Source: Hormiphora californensis
Taxonomy: Eukaryota; Ctenophora; Tentaculata; Cydippida; Pleurobrachiidae
Length of the DNA: 64,000 nt
Reading direction: 5' to 3'
Assembly (NCBI GenBank): GCA_020137815.1
Contig: CM035360.1
Location: 5,622,250 to 5,686,249 of the forward strand
The notes below the pieces were generated by a model. It was given only the letters and a program-made list of their open reading frames with translations, was not told where the DNA came from and did not search any database. Position 1 is the stretch's first letter. Every line of letters begins with the position of its first letter. Of this stretch, positions 1 through 17,500 are shown in pieces. Both the position numbers and the translations under genes were made by a program.

Positions 1-265
1 TCTAGCCTTGTCCATCACCCGACCACTTTACTTTTTTTCATTCTGTACCACCTCCAAAAAGATAGGAATGAGAGAGAGAGGGCCAAATTTGATTAGCGAG
101 TGGGATTTTTGTAATAAAATTTCTCTCACGGTCGACCTAAGGCGAATTCTCCGAAGCCAGTTTTTCCCCTTTCTGGCTTTATCAGCAAAAGTATACGAAT
201 TCAAAAATTTAATTTGTTAGGAATATTTTTTTTTGCAAAAGCAGTGATGCTAACTGCTAAGCATC

Positions 266-267
266 TC

Positions 268-305
<38 letters not shown>

Positions 306-316
306 CTCTCTCTCCC

Positions 317-404
<88 letters not shown>

Positions 405-408
405 CATC

Positions 409-475
<67 letters not shown>

Positions 476-488
476 TCACTCTCTCCTA
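266..488. repeat. CT microsatellite
   Basis: An almost pure (CT)n/(GA)n tract with small interruptions. Ser-Leu or Arg-Glu reading frames across it are repeat artefacts. Confidence 0.98.
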
Positions 489-1938
489 AGACTCTCTATC
501 TCCCTCCCCCGTCTCCCTCTCCCACATCCAATGGTTGATCAACAAACAAAGGCTACAATGATTCAAAATATCTAGCTCCGAAAAGCATTTCACGTTGCTT
601 TTGCTACTTTATTATAACATCTCTTGTTTGGTTCCCGATACCTCTAATTCTGTTTCCGATACTTCTAATTTTGTTCTAATGCTTGAGAGACACCCTTTAT
701 ATTGGTTATTGTTGCTTTCAGACTGACACACAACATGAACATTATTTATACCTAATTATGGGCACCTCAAGCCTTCAGTGCGTTCGTGCAGGGAAATTAC
801 AAACCTCTCACACACCTAGGGGTCTGTTTCTGTGCAGCGAAATACCTAATTCAGTCATATTTTGGTGTGCTAGATTCATAGGAAAACAACCCCCCCCCCC
901 CCCGAACCTTTTACTCGGTAAATCAAGGGCTCACATAATGTTTACTGGACACCTAGTTGAGTACTAGATTCTAGACTCTCTTTCACACACACTCTCGCTC
1001 TTGAGACATTAGTATAAATTATTATGAATACATCACTACTTGACATTAATGAATAACTAAAATATTTAGTTTGTTTAATTGTTAGATGGGGTGTTGATCT
1101 ATTATTATAGCAATTGAAGGTGCAGCTAATCTCGGGGGTGTAATGCCCTTGTATGGTCAAATCAGACGCGTCTTTGAAGTGGTCGATTGGATGGTGGTTA
1201 GGCGAGGAAATTCAAAGAAGCTGTATTAAGTATTTTGAATAAAAAGCTGTATGACGAACCAGAGAAGCATGGGAGTGGTCGATATTTTTGAAGACGAAGA
1301 TTTGTCAGCAATTAGTAGTTGGGAATTTTTTTCCGGATTCCATAAAATCCTCAAAAACTCACCAGTCTGCCAGCTAAACAGTTGAAGAATCGTGATCTCA
1401 TAACAGGATTCATAATAACAAACAACTATCATGTTGTAGTTTGTTTAGTCATTGTAGATTTCAGGAACCACTGTTCGTGTTCCAAACCTCAAGTTGTGAA
1501 TTGGAGTCTGGATATCAAGCATGATTTCCCACAGGTGGAGATATCACCCTCTCCTGCCGCGGTGCAAGGAGCTAGTCCCAAAATGACGAAGTTTCTGGGG
1601 GCCAGTTTCTGCCAGTAATCCATTCCCTTTCACTCAGAGATCGACGTCTGGTGAAGGAGCGCTGCACTGTATACCTTATAGAACCTGTATAATTGTATGC
1701 TGGATCTAGGGGGCGTCGCATCCATCCACTATCCAGGAGTCAGGACACATATGCCTCAGGAATCTGTCATGGCCAATTACATTTCTGAGATCGCACTGAG
1801 ATTAGCAAGAAGGAGTTGTGTTGGATGTAAAAGAGCAGGTTCCCCATTAGTACTCTTTCACTGGGTTCCCTGTTTATTAGGGTGGGAATGTTGTATTAAT
1901 AAGTCAAGGATAGCAAATCTGGAAAAAAATGATGCTCT
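489..1938. other. Intergenic stretch, no gene recognised
   Basis: No exon with convincing coding character or family similarity is visible. It contains a 14-base C run at about 890-903 and otherwise unremarkable AT-rich sequence. Confidence 0.6.
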
Positions 1939-1942
1939 TTAA

Positions 1943-3333
1943 GGGTACGCTAACCAAAATTTTTTTTCGAGTGCAGGGAAATCTCTCGCCGTAGGGTTGT
2001 AGGCCATACCAAGGAGACCTCAAATATGCAATTTTAGCCCTTAAGTCGAATTCATATTTTTGCTACAGCTGTTTAAAAAATGTCCTGAAAATACGTTATT
2101 GGCATCTCAAAATTTTTTTTTCAAAGATAGGAGCATGAAAATTTGGGGATTTGAAGAGGACATGAAGGTGAATAACCACAAAAAATTTTTTTGCAATCCG
2201 AGCTGATTTCCGGTCCTGAGATGGATTTCTTTTTTTCCACTTTAACGCCCTATTTGGCAAAGTTCCGAAAACATGTGAAAGCTGTAAATTGGTGAAAAGT
2301 TGCGTCTAACGATTATCTAAGTGGCCATAAATTTTGGGCGTGTCCTTATTTGAGATAAGCTGTACGGAGTTTTTTTTTGTGAAAGCCGTCATTTCAGAAA
2401 TAAATAAATTCCCTGTATCTCAAAAACGGCTGATCTTAGAGACCTGAGACTATGCTTAAACGATTCAGAAGGTCCGATTTTGGGGGGGTCTTCTGAGAGA
2501 TATTTTGCTCCTACTTCAACCGTTTTTGCTGTAATTGCGAAAAACAATAACCCATCTTCGCCATCGTGGATTTTTTGTGATTTTGTTTTTGATGATTATA
2601 GGGACCCATATGGACCAAATAGTGAAGGAATTAGCTTGTTAAACATTTTTCCATAGTTTCGGTCCTTTCTTAGCTAAAATTCCCTAATTACAGGATATTG
2701 GAGTTTAGCTTTTGCCCTTTTCATAGAATTTGTTTTTCGCAATTACAGCAAAAACGGTTGAAGTAGGAGCAAAATGTCTCTCAGAAGACCCCCCCAAAAT
2801 CGGACCTTCTGAATCGTTTAAGCATAGTCTCAGGTCTCTACGATCAGCCGTTTTTGAGATACAGGGAATTTATTTATTTCTGAAATGACGGCTTTCACAA
2901 AAAAAACTCCGTACAGCTTATCTCAAATAAGGACACGCCCAAAATTTATGGCCACTTAGATAATCGTTAGACGCAACTTTTCACCAATTTACAGCTTTCA
3001 CATGTTTTCGGAACTTTGCCAAATAGGGCGTTAAAGTGGAAAAAAAGAAATCCATCTCAGGACCGGAAATCAGCTCGGATTGCAAAAAAATTTTTTGTGG
3101 TTGTTCACCTTCATGTCCTCTTCAAATCCCCAAATTTTCATGCTCCTATCTTTAAAAAAAATTTTTTGAGATGCCAAAAACTTATTTTCAGTTCATTTTT
3201 CAAGCAGCTGTAGCAACAATATGAATTCGACTTGAGAGCTCAAATTGCATATTTGAGGTCTCCTTGGCATGGCCTACAACCCTACGGTGAGAGATTTCCC
3301 TGCACTCGAAAAAAAATTTTGGTTAGCGTACCC
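1943..3333. mobile_element. 1.4-kb palindromic foldback element flanked by TTAA
   Basis: The two ends are long inverted copies of each other: about 1943-2548 reads as the reverse complement of about 2730-3333, with a loop of roughly 180 bp. The outermost bases are GGGTACGCTAACC and its complement, and each end is flanked by TTAA (1939-1942 and 3334-3337). A TTAA target duplication is the hallmark of piggyBac-type insertion, so this looks like a non-autonomous foldback element of that type; no transposase is encoded. Part of the loop (about 2570-2710) resembles sequence near 55190-55330 inside EXOC8. Confidence 0.85.
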
Positions 3334-3654
3334 TTAATTGGTCCAAATCCAATTAGCTGATATGTGTTCCAAGATTATTTTGTAAACTTGGGATTGTACT
3401 ACACAGCAATGAAAGACTAGAGCAAGGGCAAGGTTGTAGAGATAAATGAAAAGTGACTGAGATTTTTGGGGGTGATATGAAACCTCCCCCTCTCCGTTAG
3501 TTTCCTGGAATATCACTCCATTTCGATTTCTTGGAATTGCAGTGAGCTGTGCTCCCCTCCTTGTCGATTATTCTAAATATGGGGTTACCAAGTCCTTTGA
3601 GGTGATTCGACGTGGGTAGATGGGGGTAGATTAAACAACTGTATGCACAGACAA

Positions 3655-4295
3655 TTTTTAAGAGAAGAGAAGAGAAGAGAAGAGAAGAGAAGAGAAGAGA
3701 AGAGAAGAGAAGAGAAGAGGAAGAGAAGAGAAGAGAAGAGAAGAGAAGAGAAGAGAAGAGAAGAGAAGAGAAGAGAAGAGAAGAGAAGAGAAGAGAAGAG
3801 AAGAGAAGAGAAGAGAAGAGAAGAGAAGAGAAGAGTCAAGAGAAGAGTCAAGAGAAGAGTCAAGAGAAGAGTCAAGAGAAGAGTCAAGAGAAGAGTCAAG
3901 AGAAGAGTCAAGAGAAGAGTCAAGAGAAGAGTCAAGAGAAGAGTCAAGAGAAGAGTCAAGAGAAGAGTCAAGAGAAGAGTCAAGAGAAGAGTCAAGAGAA
4001 GAGTCAAGAGAAGAGTCAAGAGAAGAGTCAAGAGAAGAGTCAAGAGAAGAGTCAAGAGAAGAGTCAAGAGAAGAGTCAAGAGAAGAGTCAAGAGAAGAGT
4101 CAAGAGAAGAGTCAAGAGAAGAGTCAAGAGAAGAGTCAAGAGAAGAGTCAAGAGAAGAGAAGAGTCAAGAGAAGAGAAGAGTCAAGAGAAGAGTCAAGAG
4201 AAGAGTCAAGAGAAGAGTCAATAGAAGAGTCAAGAGAAGAGTCAAGAGAAGAGAAGAGTCAAGAAAAGAGTCAAGAAAAGAGTCAACAGAAGAGA
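3655..4295. repeat. AAGAG satellite with a derived 12-bp array
   Basis: The first part (to about 3835) is a pentamer array of AGAAG. It changes into a very regular 12-bp array (AGTCAAGAGAAG) of about 30 copies, then decays. The 12-mer looks like an expanded variant of the pentamer. Open frames through it are low-complexity artefacts. Confidence 0.97.
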
Positions 4296-5020
4296 AGTGT
4301 AGTATATTTCATGATCATGGACGTGGGTTTATTCAAGAACTCGTCAATTATAGCTCTCAGAACAGTGGCCTGACCCTATTCTCATTTCTTCAACGATACT
4401 GGCAAGTTTCATGATATGATCTCAAGGTCCAGGAAAAAATTTTGCTAGTACTTCCGATGCCATAAACAAACTTTCCGGAATACACATTACTGGGCCACCA
4501 AGAATTTCTGTCATCGTGCTGACCCTTCCCCACACAAGGAGAGTGTTCAGACATCGCTCTGACAGAGGAACCTTGATTCAGTCAATAAGGGTGCTATTCC
4601 AAGTATGGAGTTTCATGAGCTAATCTTGTCAATCTATAATTTCTGGGCAAATCCAGTTCTACGAGTGCGCTCAGATCCAGACGGCTAGACGATTGAAGAG
4701 ATGGCAGATCATCTACACTGTGCAATGTGCATATAATATCATTGTTAACAGTGCATATAATATATCAATGGTCAATGTTCCAATACATACAATTAATTGA
4801 TAGGTTACTAATTACCATAAGTTTGGGTGGTAAGCAAGGGCAAGGGCTTCAAAGGATAAAAGTAAAAGGGAAGGTATGAGCTACCACTCTCTCGCTCTCT
4901 CACCCCGTTAGTTTCCTGGAAATCCTGGCCATTTCTATTTCTTGGAATTGCAGTGAGCTCTGCTGTTGAGAATCGCCTAGCAGGTCGATTATACTGAATA
5001 TGGAGTGAGTATATTGCAGC

Positions 5021-5025
<5 letters not shown>
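4296..5025. other. Intergenic DNA with a relic transposon and a local duplication
   Basis: About 4590-4660 resembles the arms of the element at 7615-8253 (shared words such as AAGTATG.AGTTTCATGA and CTAATCTTGTCAA). About 4830-5003 is a diverged direct duplicate of about 3430-3583, sharing GTTAGTTTCCTGGAA and TTCTTGGAATTGCAGTGAGC. No gene was recognised. Confidence 0.6.
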
Positions 5026-5080
<55 letters not shown>

Positions 5081-5192
5081 TTCTCTCTCTCTCTCTCACT
5101 CTTTCTTTCGCTTTCTTTTTCCTTCTCCTTCTATCTCTCCCACTCTATCTCCCTCCCTCTCTCCCTCCCTCCCTCTCTCTCTCCCACGCTCA
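5026..5192. repeat. CT microsatellite
   Basis: A (CT)n tract grading into pyrimidine-rich CCTCCCT repeats. Confidence 0.95.
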
Positions 5193-5534
5193 GTCTGATT
5201 GCTCGGGATGATAAGAAAATTCAAAATAATAATACTTTCATCCGGGTTATGAGGGTCTGTAGATAAATAGTCCCGTGCTCCTCTCCAGGAGGGCCCGAAT
5301 GAGCTAGAAGGAATATTTACTTACTACCATAAATTGTGTAGAACAATGAACGAACCACGTCATTAAATGAACACAAAAAAACAGACAAACATACTCACAA
5401 CAAACAACAAATACTTATTTTGTACTTGCCTCATTGATAATCAATTTGATTAAGCTAATTGTAGTATTATCTCTTATTCTAAATACTAAGTAAAATTACA
5501 TCTTGTTTCGTTAAATTATCAGATTCAGATCTAA

Positions 5535-5659
5535 CCCACCGACAAGCCCAACTAACCACCTCCCTCCCCTCCTCCTGTCTAGGGCTGTATCACGATCCCA
5601 CTGACAACCCCAACTAACCACCTCCCTCCCTTCCTCCTGTCTAGGGCTGTATCACGATC
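5535..5659 (+). repeat. 62-bp tandem duplication spanning a splice acceptor
   Basis: Two adjacent copies each carry a pyrimidine tract, CTGTCTAG and the first bases of the following exon (GGCTGTATCACGATC). The second copy leads into the exon holding the probable start codon of the zinc-finger gene, so the acceptor and exon start are duplicated together. Confidence 0.85.
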
Positions 5660-5684
5660 ACCACGTACACACACGTGTCACAGA

Positions 5685-10227
<4,543 letters not shown>

Positions 10228-11637
10228 CAGGGGATCAGTCTGTCAGAGCATTGGCCTGACAAGGATCAGTTGGAAGTCTGCCAGAAGAAGGGGAACCGAC
10301 TCGCTGTAGGGTGAGGACAGCGGTTGTTGCCCTACATTTGCAATAACTGCGGTTAAATTACAGTTAACTAAAGATAGACTTTACTTTTACTGGGATTAAA
10401 CAAATTGAGAGAGACAAAAAATAATTATCATATCGATAGATATACTGTTTTGTTCTCCAAGTTTATTGATTGCTATTACAGGCCGTTGATCAGTCTGGTA
10501 GTGTTTATTTGTCGGTATTGATTTTAAGTTTTGTGAACTATTTTAGAGATGAAATGTGTGCGAACGATATAAATCCGTTAACGCACGTACATATTTTAGA
10601 TCCAGAAAATGTGTCAATATTTTCGAAAACAATTTTACGCAATCAGGTGTTTTTAATTTGAAGCAAGTGGAAGAAAAGTGGAAGGGGAGCCGGCTACCGC
10701 CTGAAATAGAAGTCTTACCTGTAATCGAACGCCGCGCGGCACCTTACTTTATTATCGCGCGCGCAAAATTTTAACTTCAAAATTGTGAAATTTCGCCTCA
10801 TTTTTTAGATTTGTTTTTTAAATTTTTTAAAATTTTGTTTAAAAACAGCATTCCGACAATAACCGCGTTCCATGATGGATACGAGGGTACTCAGTACTCT
10901 CGACACTCCGGCGAAGGAAGGAAGACTGTGTACACAATTTAAGTTTTCGAGAGGCTCGATTCTCGAAGGATTTCAGTGCGAAGAATGGGGCTAAGAAAAG
11001 CAGTGCCGGTATGGACTCCAGGGGGCAGGGCCTACTTTTTCGGGTGAAGAAACTAGCTAAAAGCCTTCTAGCTGGCCTCAAAAAAGCTAAAGCCGCCGCA
11101 TGGCTTTTAATTTTTGATTCCGGATCCAGTGAGCCCCACGTTAAATTTTTGGTAGCGGTGGATCCACCGGGTCGCGGATGAAAGCTGTGCACCGCCCCTG
11201 ATATATCATATACAGTCGAACCCCGATTTACCGGGCCCCGATTTACTGGAACCCCGATTTACCGGGCAAAACCCTTTCCCCGGAGCATCCCGGTAAATCG
11301 GGGTCCGACTGTACCTTTGAAAATAGTGCTGACTACATGACTGTAGTTTGTCGTCATAAATGAAGGACGTAGAGTTTGATAAACAAGTTTTAAAATAAAT
11401 AAAGTGGGTCTCTTATATTCTACTTAAAATAACGAATTATCTTATTTCACTAGGTCAAGTCGTTGAAAATGGCAATTAATTACTACACATAAAACTTGGT
11501 TAAACCCATAAATAATCACAATTAAATTCCAGTCTTTTAAAGTTTCAAAGTTGTCACTGTGTCACCGTCTGGCTACGGGGGAGGTGCCAACCTTCAGGGG
11601 AGATACAATGTTCTGACGTGATGAGGAGAAATGAGAG
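10228..11637. other. Intergenic region between zinc-finger and GPCR genes
   Basis: The two genes converge here. Apart from the small MITE at 11213-11311 I see no supported gene. Open frames at 10470-10774 and, on the minus strand, 10839-11192 have no recognisable domain. Confidence 0.55.
11213..11311. mobile_element. 99-bp pogo-like MITE
   Basis: Ends are CAGTCGAACCCCGATTTACC and the inverted CAGTCGGACCCCGATTTACC, flanked by TA on both sides (11211-11212, 11312-11313). CAGT...ACTG termini with TA duplication fit the pogo/Tigger branch of Tc1/mariner. The larger element at 12124-12969 shares the same termini. Confidence 0.85.
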
Positions 11638-14249
11638 TCACTTCGTGCCCGATATAGATAGTCGCCGGCAGTATACTTTAAAATGCTTGTTGGTGGTTAC
11701 ATAAATGAATGGGTTGCACACCGTGTTGAGTAGCATCGCACATTGCTGGAAAGGAGTTAGTGGTAACTTGATGTATGGATCAAGTGAAATAACAATTTTC
11801 TGTATAACAAACAACCCGCCGGGTGTGAATGATACACAGCAGCTCTCATCTAGTACAGCAGCTCTCATCTAGTACTAATTACCTGAGCGGTCCAAAGTCG
11901 GTGTGGAACAATTGCGCCTCCTCCCACGATATTACCGTAGAGGCTTGTGAAGAGGCCCGGTAGCACAGACATCATAAACAACCCTGAGTGACGTAGTTGG
12001 CTTGTTGTAGTGTATACTGAGTTTGTAGAGAGCTCCTCTACTCTTTATCTTGTCTACGTCTAGTGTATCCTTTTTTCTTTCTTTTTTTCTTCTCTTCCCT
12101 CTCTCTCCAGATTATTCATGGTACAGTCGGACCCCGATTTAGGGACACCCTCGGGGGAAAGGGTCTTGTCCACTAAATCGGGGTGTCCACTAAATCGGGG
12201 TGAGCCATATTTGGCCCATAAAAACCTATTTTATGCCCAAAATGCTATATTATTAAGACTAAAGACACCTCTAACTGCTATATGCAATATTCATGTATGA
12301 CATCATCATTTCTGATTAGAAATAGAAAAATATAAAATAGTTTTTTTTTCAAAAAAATGTGAAAAATTTTCTAAGTTATACCAGCCCGTCCGATTTGTGT
12401 TTCGAATCGGTGCAGCTTACTGGATGTTCTGTCTAATTAGTGGATTCGAAACGAACCGATACGTGATACCATGCCGAATCGGGGCACCCTAAGCGGGTGA
12501 GGAAGTATCAAAATTTCAAAATAACTTTTTCTCTCAAAATTTATGGGGAGCACCGATCAAAGCATTGACAATCGTACTGTAAAATTTTGCAAAAATGTTT
12601 TAAAATTTTTTAAAGGTATACCAGCCACGTCCGAATCGTGTTTCGAATCGGTGCATCTTATCGCATGTCCTGCTGCTAATTAGACGGTTCGGAACGAATC
12701 GAAACGTGATCCCCATCGAATCGAAATTTTGACGCTTGGTGAACTTGTGATTCAATGGCCCCATGGGGATCACGTATCGGTTCGTTCCGAACCGTCTAAT
12801 TAGCAGCAGGACATGCGATAAGATTCACTGATTCGAAACACGATTCGGACGTGGCTGGTATCTTTTTGAAAAATTTTCAAAAAAAATTCAAAAAATTTTT
12901 GGGGGAAAAATATCCTGTCCGTAAATCGGGGTGCCACTAAATCGGGGCCCCTAAATCGGGGCCCGACTGTATTGATATACATAATAAAATCGGTACAAAA
13001 CTCAAAACATTGTTTTAAAAAACAACGCTTACCTACTACGAAGGAAACAGTAAGAGGTGCCCTCCACGCATTATAATCCCTCCCAGAGTGTGTCATCTTG
13101 CTCCTACAGTGTCTCTTATTAGCCCTCATGGCCTCCCTCAGTATCACCAGGTAGAGGAGGGTGACAAGGGAGAGGGGCAGGAAGGCGTAGGTAACTGCAA
13201 ACCCGGTAGCAATGTACCCGTGTAGACTGTCGACTGGAACGTATCTGTAACGGGTGGTATTGTTGTTATTGAGAGTGAATTGGGCAATGGGCAACTGGGT
13301 GTTATTATTGAAATTGGGAAGAAGTTCTGATCTGTGCGAATGTAACTAGTGCTTTCAAAGTTGTATACTTCAGTGACAGAACTTGACACAAACATTGAAA
13401 GGTACCCCGAGATTACACAGATATGACAGAATGAGTGTCCTAACTACTTACTCAATACAGCAAGTTAGGCTCTCGGGGTAGAATAGGACATCACTGAGTC
13501 CACACATTACTAAGAAAGGGGGCACTGCACACGTCAAGCATATCATGAGAACAACGTAACTGGAACCCGATTCGGTGATAAAAAATCTGAAAAAAGAAGA
13601 GATATTAATTGATCATATATTGTTTCACTGTCAGAACTTGGAATCTAATGTTTGGAGATTGAACTCAAGTTCTAAAATCATAACACTAACATTTCCTAGT
13701 TACCGCAAACAAAGAAGTATTACCTGAGAGGGTATTTTATGTCGTAGAACTTCTGAAGTGAAATCACAGCAATAATCCAGATCTCAATTAACATCAGCCA
13801 GGCCTGCATTAGTGCTGTAGAAATGCACATCGCCTCTCCTAGCATCCACTTTTCTGGGGTAGATTGAAGTTTTTCAAAAAAAAATGTACTATGAGGTAAT
13901 TCCTAATATGATAATTAAGATAAGTTAAGATCACTAAAAAACGGAAATAAATATTCGATGGTGATTTAGAATTTAAATTATTTTTCTCACCTGATACAAC
14001 CGTGATAAGCATGGGGAGTGTGACTACAGGGTTGATAAGAAGATCCGTGACTGACAGGTAGAGAAGCAACCGCCGAACTGTGCTACCTATCTTCTCTATC
14101 CTGTTCTCTCTGGTATAGACCAGGACTATCAAGTTTCCTGAAACAATCACGTCACATAAACTTTCTCTCACTTATTGATGTCACGTTCACTTATTGAAGT
14201 CACGTTCACTTATTGACGTCACGTTCATACTTCATATTTTATCATCCTT

Positions 14250-14337
<88 letters not shown>

Positions 14338-14392
14338 CTCCTCTCTCTCTCTCTGTCTCTCTCTTCTCTGTCTCTCTCTCTCTCTTCTCTCT

Positions 14393-14456
<64 letters not shown>

Positions 14457-14560
14457 ACTTCTTACCTGCAACTGAGAACAAAAGGACACATGACAAAAAG
14501 ATGGCTATTGAAATCTTGACGCTGGATGATAGGGACAACTCGCTTTGGAGGGACTTTACA
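11638..14560 (-). CDS. Rhodopsin-like G-protein-coupled receptor, 5' end lost in bad sequence
   Basis: Minus-strand exons, in coding order, are 14560(or beyond)-14466, 14137-13991, 13853-13724, 13586-13452, 13331-13033, ~12040-11883 and 11799-11638, with compatible phases. Exon 1 ends and exon 2 begins within the TM1 Gly-Asn pair; TM2 has LSVTDLL; TM3 begins near MCIS; TM4 leads into LTCCIE; TM5 is FAVTYAFLPLSLVTLLYL; TM6 lies in the sixth exon; TM7 ends NPFIY, the NPxxY motif. The DRY position after TM3 reads LQKF, so the usual Arg is absent. The second extracellular loop has several Asn-x-Ser/Thr sites. It is a plasma-membrane receptor with unknown ligand. The N-terminus runs into unreadable sequence above 14560, and the acceptor of the sixth exon lacks a good pyrimidine tract. 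Confidence 0.8.
12124..12969. mobile_element. 846-bp pogo-like non-autonomous element
   Basis: Termini CAGTCGGACCCCGATTTAG and the inverted equivalent, each flanked by TA (12122-12123, 12970-12971). Inside are further direct and inverted copies of a unit containing TGTTTCGAATCGGTGCA and the inverted TTCGTTCCGAACCGTCTAA, so it is a nested composite. It lies in a GPCR intron and encodes no transposase. Confidence 0.85.
14250..14456. repeat. CT microsatellite in a GPCR intron
   Basis: A (CT)n tract starting about 10 bases from the donor of the first GPCR exon (14466). Confidence 0.97.
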
Positions 14561-17500
14561 ACCCTTTTTTTGGGGGTTTGGGGGGGAAAAAAGGGGGGAA
14601 ATTTGAACCCTTATTTTGATGGAAAGATCACAAAAGGGGGTTTTTTTTTTAAATTTTATTTGAAAAAAAATCCCCGGGGGGGTTTTGAAAAAGTGGGGTG
14701 GGAAAGGGGTTTTTAAAAATTCTGGGGGGTTTTAAAAGGGTTTCCCCCCTTCCCTCCCCCCCTTTTTTGGAAAAAAGGGGGGGAAAACAGTTTTGGTTTG
14801 GGTACTAAATCATTAAAAAAAAAACTTCTTTATAAGGACAAAAAAAGTAAAAAAAAAAATTTTAAAAAACCTCTCTTTTTTTTTCCGTTTTGGGAAATTT
14901 CTCAAATTTTTCTTTTTTTCTTTTTTATTTCTTTTCTCCCTTCTCTCTCTCTCTCTCTCTTTTCTCTCTCTCTCCCCCCCCCTTGGCCCCTTCCCTCTCT
15001 CTCCTCTCTTTTCCTTCTTTTCTCTTTCCCCTCTCTCTTTTTTTTCTCTCTCCCCCCTTTTTTCCTTTTTTCCCCCCCCCCTTTTCATTCAAAAATTTTA
15101 AAATTCCTTCTTCACTCCAAAAAACAACCCAAAAGGCTTGAAATTAAATTTTGGGGGGACCGCTTTGAAATAAAAAACGGAAAAGGGGTTTTTTAAAAAC
15201 CAAACAAAAAAAGCACTTTTTTTTTTAAATTTTTTGGTTTTTGGTTTTTTTTTTTTTTGGGGGGGCCCCAAAAACCCCCCCCTTTTAGGGGAAATTTTAA
15301 GTTTAAAGTTTTTAACCCCAAAGGGAAAAAAATTTTTTTTTTTGGGGGGTTTTTTTAAAAAAACCCCCCCGGGGCCCCCGGGGTTTCCCCCCCCAAAAAA
15401 TTTGGTTTTTCCCCGGGGCCCCCCCCCAAAAAAAAAAGGGGGGGAAAAAAAAAAAAGGGGGGGGGGGGGGGCCCCCCCCCAAAAAAACCCCGGAAAAACC
15501 AAGCCCCCCCGGGGGGCCCCCGGGGGGAAAAAAAAAAGGGGGGGGGGGAAAAAAAAAAAAAGGGAAAGGGAACCCCCTTTTTTTTTTTTTTTTTTTTTTA
15601 AAAAAATTTTTTCCCCCCCCCCCCAAAACCCCCCCCCCCCCCCCTTTTTTTTTAAAAAAGGTTTTTTCCCCAAATTTTCCCGGGGGGGAAAAAATTTTTT
15701 TTCCCCCAAAAAAAAATTCCAACCCGGGGGCCCCCCGGGGAAAAAAAAAAAAAAAAAAGGGGGTTTTAAAATCTTTAAAAAAAAAAAAATTTGGGGGGGG
15801 TTTTTGGGGAAAAAAGGGCCCAAAAAATTTCCCCCCAAAACCCCAAACCCCCCAAAACCCCCCCCCAAAGAAAAAGGAAAAGGGCCCCCAAAAAAACCCC
15901 CAAAAAACCCGAAAATTTTAAAAAAACCCCCCCCCCCCTTTTTTTTCCCAAAAAAAAACCTTGGGGGCCCCAAAAAAAAAAAAAACCCCCCCCCCCCCCT
16001 TTTTTTCCAAACCCCAAAAAAATTTTTAAAGGGGGGGCCCCTTTTGGAAAAAAAAAACCCCCTTTGGGGAAAAAAAAGGGGGAAAAAAACCCCCCCCCCC
16101 AAAAAAAAAACCCAAAAACCCCCTTAAAAAAATTTAAAAAAGGGTTTGGGGGAAAAAAAAAGGGGGGGGGAAAAAAAAAAGGGGGGGAAAAAAAAAAAAG
16201 GGGGGGGGGCCCCGGGAAAATTTAAAAAAAAAACCCCCCCCCCCTTTTTTTAAAAAAAAGGGGGGCCCCGGGCCCAAAAAGGGGGGGGCCGGAAGGGGGT
16301 TTTCCCAAAAAAAAAATTTCCCTTGGGTTCCCCCCGGGGCCCCCCAAAAAAAAAAATTTGGGGGGGGGCCCCCCAAAAATTTAAAACCCCCCAAAAAAAA
16401 AAATTTTTAAAAAAAAAAAAGCCCCCGGGGGGGAAAGGCCCCCAAAAAAAAAAAAAAAAAAGGGGGGGGGGGGGAAAAAAAAAAAAAAAAAAAAAACCCC
16501 CCAAAAAAAACCCCCCAAAAAAGGGAAAAAGGAAAAAAAAGGGAAAAAGGGGGAAAAATAAAAAAAAAAAGGGGAAAAAAAAACCCCAAAAAAAAAAAAA
16601 AATTTTAAAAAAAATAGCAAGAAAAAAAAAAGGGGAAAAAAAAAACCCCCAAAAAGGGCCCCCCCCCCCAAAAAAAAACCCCCCCCCCCCCCCCCCGGGG
16701 GGGAAGCCCCCCCCCCAAAAAATTTTTAAAAAAAAAACCCCCCCCCCCCCGGGGTTTCCCCCCCCCCAAAAACCCGGGCCCCCCCCAAAACCCCCCCTTC
16801 AAAAACCCCCCAAAAACCCCCCCCCAAAAAACCCCCTTTCCCCCCCCCCCCAAACCCAAACCCCCAAAAAAAAAACCCCCCCCCCCCAAAAATTTTAAAA
16901 AAACCCCCCCCCGGGCCAAATTTAAAAAAAAAAAAAACCCCCCCCAAAAAAAAAAGGGCCCCGGGGGAACCCCCCCCCAAAAAAAAAACCCCCAAAAAAC
17001 CCCCCCCAAACCCAAAAGAAAAAAAAAAGGGGGGGCCCCCTAAAAAAACCCCCCCCCCAAAAAATTCCCCCCCCCCAAAAAAACCAAAAAAAAACCCCCC
17101 CCCGGGGCCCCTTTTCCCGGGGGGAAAAAAAAAAAGGGGGGGGGGGGAAAAAAAAGGGCCCCCCCGGGGGGGAAAAAAAAAAGGGGGAAAAAACCGGGGG
17201 AAAAGGGGGGAAAAAAAAGGGGGGGAAAAAAATTTTTTAAAAAAAAGGGGGGGGGGGGAAAAAAAAAACCCCCCCCAAAAGGGAAAAAAAAACCCCCTTT
17301 AAAAAAAAGGTAAAAAAGGGGGGGGAAAAAAAAAACCCCAAAAAAAAAAAAAGGGGCCCAAAAAAACCCCAAAAGGTTTTCCAAACCCCCCCCCCCCCCA
17401 AAAAAAACCCCCCGGGGGAAAGGGAAAACCAAAAAAAAAAAACCCCCCCCCCAAAAAATAAAAAAAAGGGGGGGGGGGGGGGGGGGAAAAAGGGGGTTTT

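Noticed and set aside
3585-4224. Leu-Leu-Thr and Arg-Glu-Glu-Lys frames over the satellite
   Set aside because: Pure consequence of the AAGAG and 12-bp repeats.
10230-10255. Shared word TGTCAGAGCATTGGCCTGACA at 10239-10260 and about 52862-52882
   Set aside because: A single 21-bp match in otherwise unrelated intergenic and intron DNA; too little to define an element or regulatory site.
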